Below, piece after piece: positions 29,929 to 35,008 of a stretch of DNA of 35,008 nt. The notes under the pieces are model-generated. The model saw only the letters and a list, made by a program, of their open reading frames with translations, made no database searches and was not told the origin of the DNA. The position numbers and the translations under genes were made by a program. Within the stretch, counting starts at the first letter, position 1; each line of letters starts with the position of its first letter. This DNA is from Phoronis australis (taxonomy: Eukaryota; Phoronida; Phoronidae), in contig NMRA01000063.1 of the NCBI GenBank assembly GCA_002633005.1, positions 1,109,449 to 1,144,456 on the forward strand, read 5' to 3'.

Positions 29929-30990
29929 CCTCCGAGCTCGTCTCGCCGACGACAGTCACATTATCATGACAATGAGGTTGAATGTCTGCTGTCTCTTCCA
30001 CGTTTTAAAACAGAATGCAATGCATAATAATAATTTTAACATGTCCAAAAGCTGACTCATGGTCGAGCAGGTCTCGTCATGTGGGACTGGCGGTGTATTC
30101 CACTTTTGACGAGGGTATGATAAATGGCGCGGTAGGGAATAACGTTCGCAGCCGTCGTTCTTCGCACATCCCTGCCTATTATACGGGCTTATGTGTCTCC
30201 TGCAAAGATTGTCACATTCCTAAGAACTAATAACCCAAACTAAAGTTTAACTAGACCGTTTTTAAATCATAACATGGCCGCAATTAGTTGTTGCAGGGAC
30301 GTCGGACTCGGAGGGCATTTACTATGTAAGACGTAACACTGGCTAGCGCGTATCTTAAGAAGTCTGAGAGGTCTCTCGAAATTTATTACTATGACAACAT
30401 GTCGTGTGTCAACGCTGTAGGCAAGTCAAATAGTGGACGAGACGGTCACTCATCCTACTCTGTGACCGAGTGGGAGGGCGAAAATACATTGAACATTTAT
30501 CGGTCCGGCCTTCATCTAAGTTGAGTTTTTTAACAGACAAAAACGTGGTTACATTGGACATTACGACCGAGAAAAGATCAAACGGCCGCCCCTGCGCCTG
30601 ATTTATGCCGTGAAAATATCCTCCAATGGCGAACCATCTTGTCACGTGTTTCCGGCAATGGGCGCAGTTGTAAGAGAAAAATTAATTTTATTACGTGCCT
30701 TCAGATCATCACCAACGAAGAAAGCGGGTTGTCATGAGTACCGCCTCTAACTGAACGAGAGAAAACTTGTGATAACAGTCCTGCCTGACTTACCACACGC
30801 AGTTTACACGGACAAACGTGTAAATCAATAAAGACCTGTGTGTTGTCTTCCAAAGTCTTCAGGATCAACACACCATGATGGGGCTTGAAGTGCTAATTAC
30901 GCCGAGATGTAGATTGTGCTCGCAGTGCAATTAAGCATATTAAGCATATAAATTCAGTGGATGAAGACAATGAGTCAGAAGAGATGGGTT
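29929..30990. other. Non-coding, one weak promoter-like spot
   Basis: No exon is supported. On the minus strand near 30635-30655, CCGGAA, CACGTG and CAAGATGG fall within about 25 bp, a promoter-like grouping. The ATG there opens only a 19-codon frame. Confidence 0.4.
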
Positions 30991-30995
30991 AGCTA

Positions 30996-31983
30996 CATAG
31001 GCGGATTTAGGGGGGCTCAGGGAGCCCGCCCCCCCCCCCCTGGCTGCCGCAAAAAAATAAAACAGCAAGAGCGTAGGGAAATGTTGAGTTTATTAATTAA
31101 CCCCAGTAATTAAAATTATACGGATGAAACAAGATTTAAATGTGTGCATTTTTAGAGTTTGGGGGGGCTCAGATCCAATTTCAAGTGTCAAATTCGGAAC
31201 ACGGCGCATTCGTAACGAAACTATGGCTAAGTATACGCTCTCCAGCGATATCCCAGGCGACCGGCAGTGGTGCTGTGCACTGCGACTCCGTTTCCGTCGT
31301 CTACTCCACTGTGCAATGAAGAAAATTTACTTCATTTTTTAAAGAAAATGGAACCTGAGTGACGATGAAAAAACAAAAGCTGCTGGTAAAATGTGAATTT
31401 CAATCGAAGCCTTAATGAATCACTCAGAGACTCATAATTCTCTCTTTGTCAAATCTTAACTTAACACGATTTACAAAGCAATCCCGTCATTATCGCCAAC
31501 ACGAAAAACGGATTTGGTCTTTTGGGCATGTGAAGACTATTTTAAATACAACAAATTTGTTAAGAACAGATTGCACAAAATATAAAACGTGTAATAAGCA
31601 TTACAAAAAGGAGTACGTTTCGCGCGCAAACGCTGTGGACCGTAAACAAGTAAGTCTCTTAGTATAAGATAAGTAGCTAAATCGTGGTGGTGTAGTGGTA
31701 AAGCACGCGCGCTCTACCTGCCAGGTCGTGAGTTCGAGTCAGAGGCACTTGCAGTATTTCCTGCTTGACACGTTCTCCATGTTTTTTTTTTTTGCTTTTT
31801 TTTTCTTGGATAATATTTCAAGAATCAAGGAAAATGTTTGATTTTTAGAGAAAAAAACAGAAAAATTCCCTGGGCGACCTCCCCCACTCGGTGCTATACG
31901 CATCTACAATCGTGGGGGACGCAAATGCTTACAGCCGGACAAAATGTTGGGCCCCCCCTAGTGATATCCTAGATCCGCCACTG
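30996..31983 (-). mobile_element. 988-bp non-autonomous TIR element with tRNA-like core, copy 2
   Basis: The right end, reverse-complemented, reads CAGTGGCGGATCTAGG. The left end is CATAGGCGGATTTAGG. It is flanked by AGCTA at 30991-30995 and 31984-31988, a 5-bp target duplication. It is the inverted, full-length partner of 16967-17775. It holds about 152 bp (31021-31172) absent from copy 1, bounded by two copies of GGGGGCTCAG. It is non-coding, with an internal tRNA-like segment. Confidence 0.88.
31688..31740 (+). repeat. tRNA-like segment inside the TIR element, copy 2
   Basis: TGGTGTAGTGG (31688-31698) matches a pol III A box and GAGTTCGAGTC (31730-31740) a B box. A T run (31781-31790) follows about 40 bp downstream and could terminate pol III. 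The anticodon stem is not convincing, so it is a tRNA-derived relic. Confidence 0.6.
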
Positions 31984-31988
31984 AGCTA

Positions 31989-32308
31989 ATACGTGGCTTA
32001 TCTAGTGACAACCCAGGCAACAACTGTAACAAGAGCACAACTTCCGGTAGGAGAAATGTAGCCTCGTAGTTTCAAACCTAGACTCCGTTTGAATTTGAAT
32101 CTGGTGAAGCCTACATCTGGTTTTTGATTGGTCGATCGGATGACGTTAGCTGGGAAGTCATTTCAACATAATGACTTGGCATTTTACAGTCTCAACCAGC
32201 ATTACTTGAGCAATGACCCAAAAGACAAACGAAACGATAAAAAATGTGGTCACCATACCCTCTTGTGCTCACGTGTCAATTGAATAGAATGTTTTGTTTT
32301 TGTTGCAG
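31989..32308. other. Putative intron upstream of the 72-nt exon candidate
   Basis: No repeat or open frame of note. It ends in the T-rich acceptor tract TTTTGTTTTTGTTGCAG. Confidence 0.4.
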
Positions 32309-32380
32309 TGCCAAAAGGTTATCAAAAAGGAAACGGGAAGCACTGGACGGTCTTTGGGCCCATTTTAAGAATATACTCAG
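32309..32380 (+). CDS. Candidate 72-nt internal exon, unknown gene
   Basis: A strong acceptor (TTTTGTTTTTGTTGCAG) and a good donor (CTCAG|GTAAAC) bracket exactly 72 nt. Two frames are open throughout. One, entered in phase 1, reads PKGYQKGNGKHWTVFGPILR. The other, entered in phase 2, reads AKRLSKRKREALDGLWAHFK. The exon is symmetrical in either case. The phase-1 reading would fit the donor at 12945, about 19 kb upstream. I recognise neither peptide. The two splice sites and the multiple-of-three length are the only support. Confidence 0.35.
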
Positions 32381-34510
32381 GTAAACTACCGCTCCAATTA
32401 TTGTAAAACAAATCCAATTATCAGTAACTAATTACAAACCTCAAATCCCGTTCAAGTCTACAGTTTCGTGTGAAGCAACGAGAAATGCCTGCTTTTCATT
32501 AGCAATACATATTCATGCCGGTAGTGTCATGCTTGGAAGTGTTGAACAATGCGAAACTAAACCAGTGACAATAAAAACGTGTCTGACACCAGTCGCTTCG
32601 GGTCAGCTCCAACCTTCTGTTGTCATAACCCAAACAACTGATTGCTGCAAATTTCAATTACCTGCTGCCGTGTTGAATCACCAATCTACACCATTCCAGA
32701 GGAATGCAACTTTTGTTTTGCCTTTTGGTGAGACTTCATTTGAGAAGAAAACAAACACATCTCAATCCTATTACTAAGTGTGACTTTATAAATGACAACT
32801 CTAAAATCTCTCATCCTCTCGTCCATTCATCACTTCCGTATTTCAAAACGTCACAAAAGAGGAACTGTCAATCCTACCTAACAATGTTGTCGACTCACTG
32901 GCCCCGTTTATGACGACTTTACAGTCAGTTTAATTAATGAATCATCCTAAACGAGTGTGGTTACCTATTGAAAACCACGGCTATAAATCTTTGATCAAAC
33001 CACTTCAAACTGATAATGATGGGTCTATAAAACTATATAGCTCAGTGTCGGTTTCAATTAATGAAAATTCATTGAGCTATAGTGTTTTGGAGACTGAAAA
33101 TCATAAAACTCCTTCATGCAATGTCGTCGCATACCGGCACGATTAATAAATCGAAAATCCAAACTTTACGAATGTTTGCTCGACACTGGTTGGCAAATAA
33201 ACCTGAGTTTTACACTGATGAATGCTTGAATGTTTTGTTACAAGAAAAATATCAGCACGGTTGGATGTCAATTTAGTTTTGTTTTCGGTGCGCGGTATCT
33301 CACAGCAAAGGACGTTACCCTTCACCACACATTCGAATTCACCCTTCCAAAGACAATGCTCCCTTCGAATGACAAAAAGCTAAAATCACTTCAACTCGCG
33401 CAGGACATCAGCATCACATTAGCTGAAGAAAGGCTCAAACTTGACCTGGGACTCCATCTTGTTCACAGTCGTACTTTACTATGGAGTACACAATCTGGTT
33501 TGACGTGATCATATAGTACTCAGCATAGAAAGTCATTCGTGAGATTGCTCGCTTCACAACTTCACATCCCAATATATGCATAAATGGTAGTTTAGAGAGA
33601 GATTTTACCTTGAATATTTATATCCTACCAAATTTACACATGTTTTTGATACCGCCGTATTCTATGAATGTACCTTTCTTTTTCGCCAAATTTAACAAAA
33701 ATCATGCTTAATGGCAGGTTGGTATATAGTCAAAAATCAAATTCTATAAGCTAGTAAGACACATTTGAATGTCACGTGGTTCAACAGCTGTACTGCGGAA
33801 GTCTAGGGTATTTGGCCTCGCAGATTTTTGCGAAATATAAGCAAAAACAAACACATTCAAGTTGTTAACGAAAAGGCTCAGAACAACGGTCGAAGTGTTG
33901 CCGTCTGAGAGAAATTCATGTCGTATTCAATTTGCATGTTTTAACATGCTCTATTGTTGCCGATTATGTGACTTTAAGAGGTGGGCATGCTACAAACTAT
34001 GCACAAAACAATAATAACATACAAACAGTGTTTCATGTACTCTCTACAGGCTTTTTATAGGCTAGACTACTCAGTGTGTTTCCGAACAAAGAAATAATCT
34101 ATGCAGTTAGAAACCGTACTATATTTTGGTTTAAACATGCAGGCAACCGGAGCGAGCTCTCACCGACCTGCTTAGTTTTTGTTTTGTCCATGAACCACTG
34201 CCCTGTGAAAGGATAATGAGTGCCACGTGGATACCAGTCCGGCATCAGTGCGCATGTCTCTTCGTAAACATATGGTACAGCTCGGAGGTTCCGCAAACCA
34301 AGATTCTTTCGAGAAAGGTGGCACTGAATAGTTAGGCTGCGGCCGCGGCCAATTTGCACTGCCAAAATATTGAAATTTTGGGGTAGGCCAAGTTTGGGGG
34401 CATTTTGTAGGTGGACATTGCACGTAGGCTCAGTGAATGTGGTTTGTTTGTATTTGTGAACACGCTGTGAATAAAAAAGGCCACTTTCTTGGCTGTAGCT
34501 ACACTCTTCT
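32381..34510. other. Non-coding or unassigned DNA
   Basis: Overlapping plus-strand frames of 64-92 codons lie at 32529-33508. They switch frame repeatedly, have no recognisable domain, and could be a decayed mobile-element ORF. The rest is AT-rich. GC rises near 34340 (GCGGCCGCGGCCAAT), leading into the candidate promoter. Confidence 0.4.
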
Positions 34511-34511
34511 T

Positions 34512-34523
34512 CAAGATGGCGGC
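34512..34523 (+). promoter_or_regulatory. YY1-type start-site motif
   Basis: CAAGATGGCGGC is the full YY1 consensus. It is often found just downstream of animal transcription starts and can contain the initiator ATG, as it would here. Confidence 0.45.
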
Positions 34524-34580
34524 CCCCGGCTGCAATTGTGCATTGTTGGGTAGCGACCGAGAAACTGGCTGTGATTTTAG
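34516..34580 (+). CDS. Possible first exon of a gene leaving on the right
   Basis: ATG 34516 within the YY1-type motif opens 21 codons plus two bases (MAAPGCNCALLGSDRETGCD at the start) and reaches TTTTAG|GTAGCC, a moderate donor. Without splicing the frame stops at the next codon (TAG). It is Cys-rich and not recognised. The YY1 context, upstream GC-rich sequence and CCAAT (34347-34351) favour a promoter; the donor is weak. Confidence 0.25.
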
Positions 34581-35008
34581 GTAGCCCTCAAACAAGCAAG
34601 AATTGCCAAAAAACTAGTTGGTTGACAGTACTTTTGGACCACATTTTCGGAATCGGTAGAAAATTTGCTTTCAGACTCTAATGTTGGCTTTAGTCGTGCA
34701 TCGGCAGGGAAGTGGTGTTTTTCGGGTGAAAAGTGCCGATTTTGCATTTTTTTGCCCTTATTTTACTTAGTCTAGCTTGGTTTTCAGTGGGAATGAAATG
34801 GTCAAAAATACAAGAAAGAATAAAGTTTCTGTGCTCATCTGCTGGGCTTTTTATGTGAAATAATTGAAAACATACCATTCTTTGCATCCTGTTTTTGACA
34901 GAGTGAAGAAAAGGTTACAAATCAAGTGATGAGTGTTTTGCTGGGCAAAACCCAGTGAGAACTGTTCTGTGCCTCCAAAAGCAAGAACTCGCAGGATTTC
35001 GCGTATTA
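34581..35008. other. Putative intron or intergenic DNA to the right edge
   Basis: No exon or repeat was identified. Minus-strand open frames here have no recognisable features. Confidence 0.4.

Noticed and set aside
30409-30655. Minus-strand gene start near CACGTG and CAAGATGG
   Set aside because: The ATG in the good context opens only 19 codons, and the longer frame lacks an ATG there. Promoter-like motifs alone are not enough.
31684-31750. Functional tRNA gene
   Set aside because: A and B boxes are present, but the anticodon arm and acceptor stem do not pair convincingly and the sequence is repeated inside a transposable element.
32529-33508. Cluster of plus-strand ORFs downstream of the 72-nt exon candidate
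   Set aside because: Repeated frame changes and no recognisable domain. They may be remnants of an element but cannot be assigned.

Overview
The window looks like nuclear DNA of a marine invertebrate animal. It is AT-rich, intron-bearing and very repeat-dense. The species cannot be fixed from the sequence. The evidence is an animal-type cGMP-dependent protein kinase (PKG) exon with a consensus splice donor, Rex1/Jockey-like non-LTR retrotransposon remnants, many short TIR elements, minisatellites, and isolated ambiguous bases at 13094, 17760 and 21279 that suggest a draft assembly.

The only gene I recognise firmly is the N-terminal coding exon of a PKG I-type kinase on the minus strand (11053-11561). 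It carries a leucine-zipper coiled coil and a KRQGVSGE autoinhibitory motif. The cyclic-nucleotide-binding and kinase exons are not seen, so 1-11052 is best read as part of its first intron. Head-to-head with it, a CpG-richer patch at 12837-12945 looks like a plus-strand first exon. The 1.3 kb between them holds a CCAAT box, a perfect CRE (TGACGTCA) and a long hairpin. Weaker exon candidates lie at 29211, 32309-32380 and 34516, all plus strand.

Left third (1-11052): a 22-bp minisatellite at the edge; a nested pair of TIR elements (2340-3279); a short MITE (5455-5612); a 31-bp repeat; then a three-subunit higher-order repeat (about 7440-8795) carrying five near-perfect CTCF-type motifs in one orientation and invaded by two unrelated MITEs; a hairpin at 9073-9129; and a 32-bp minisatellite.

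Middle (12946-22540): a MITE inside a duplicated unit, a 45/46-bp repeat, a LINE 3' fragment (minus), an 809-bp TIR element with a tRNA-like core, a 39-bp repeat open in several frames, and a decayed LINE with reverse transcriptase motifs (about 19500-21443).

Right third (22540-35008): a second degenerate array, copies of a foldback Mutator-like family (25595, 26783, 29365), and a 988-bp element that is the inverted partner of the 809-bp one. Two element families have exact target-site duplications: a CAGTGGCGGAT family with 5-bp duplications at four loci, and a CTCGCTGGTTCCCTGCG family with a 9-bp duplication. Apart from the PKG exon and the exon candidates, the DNA reads as intron or intergenic sequence shaped by successive transposon insertions.
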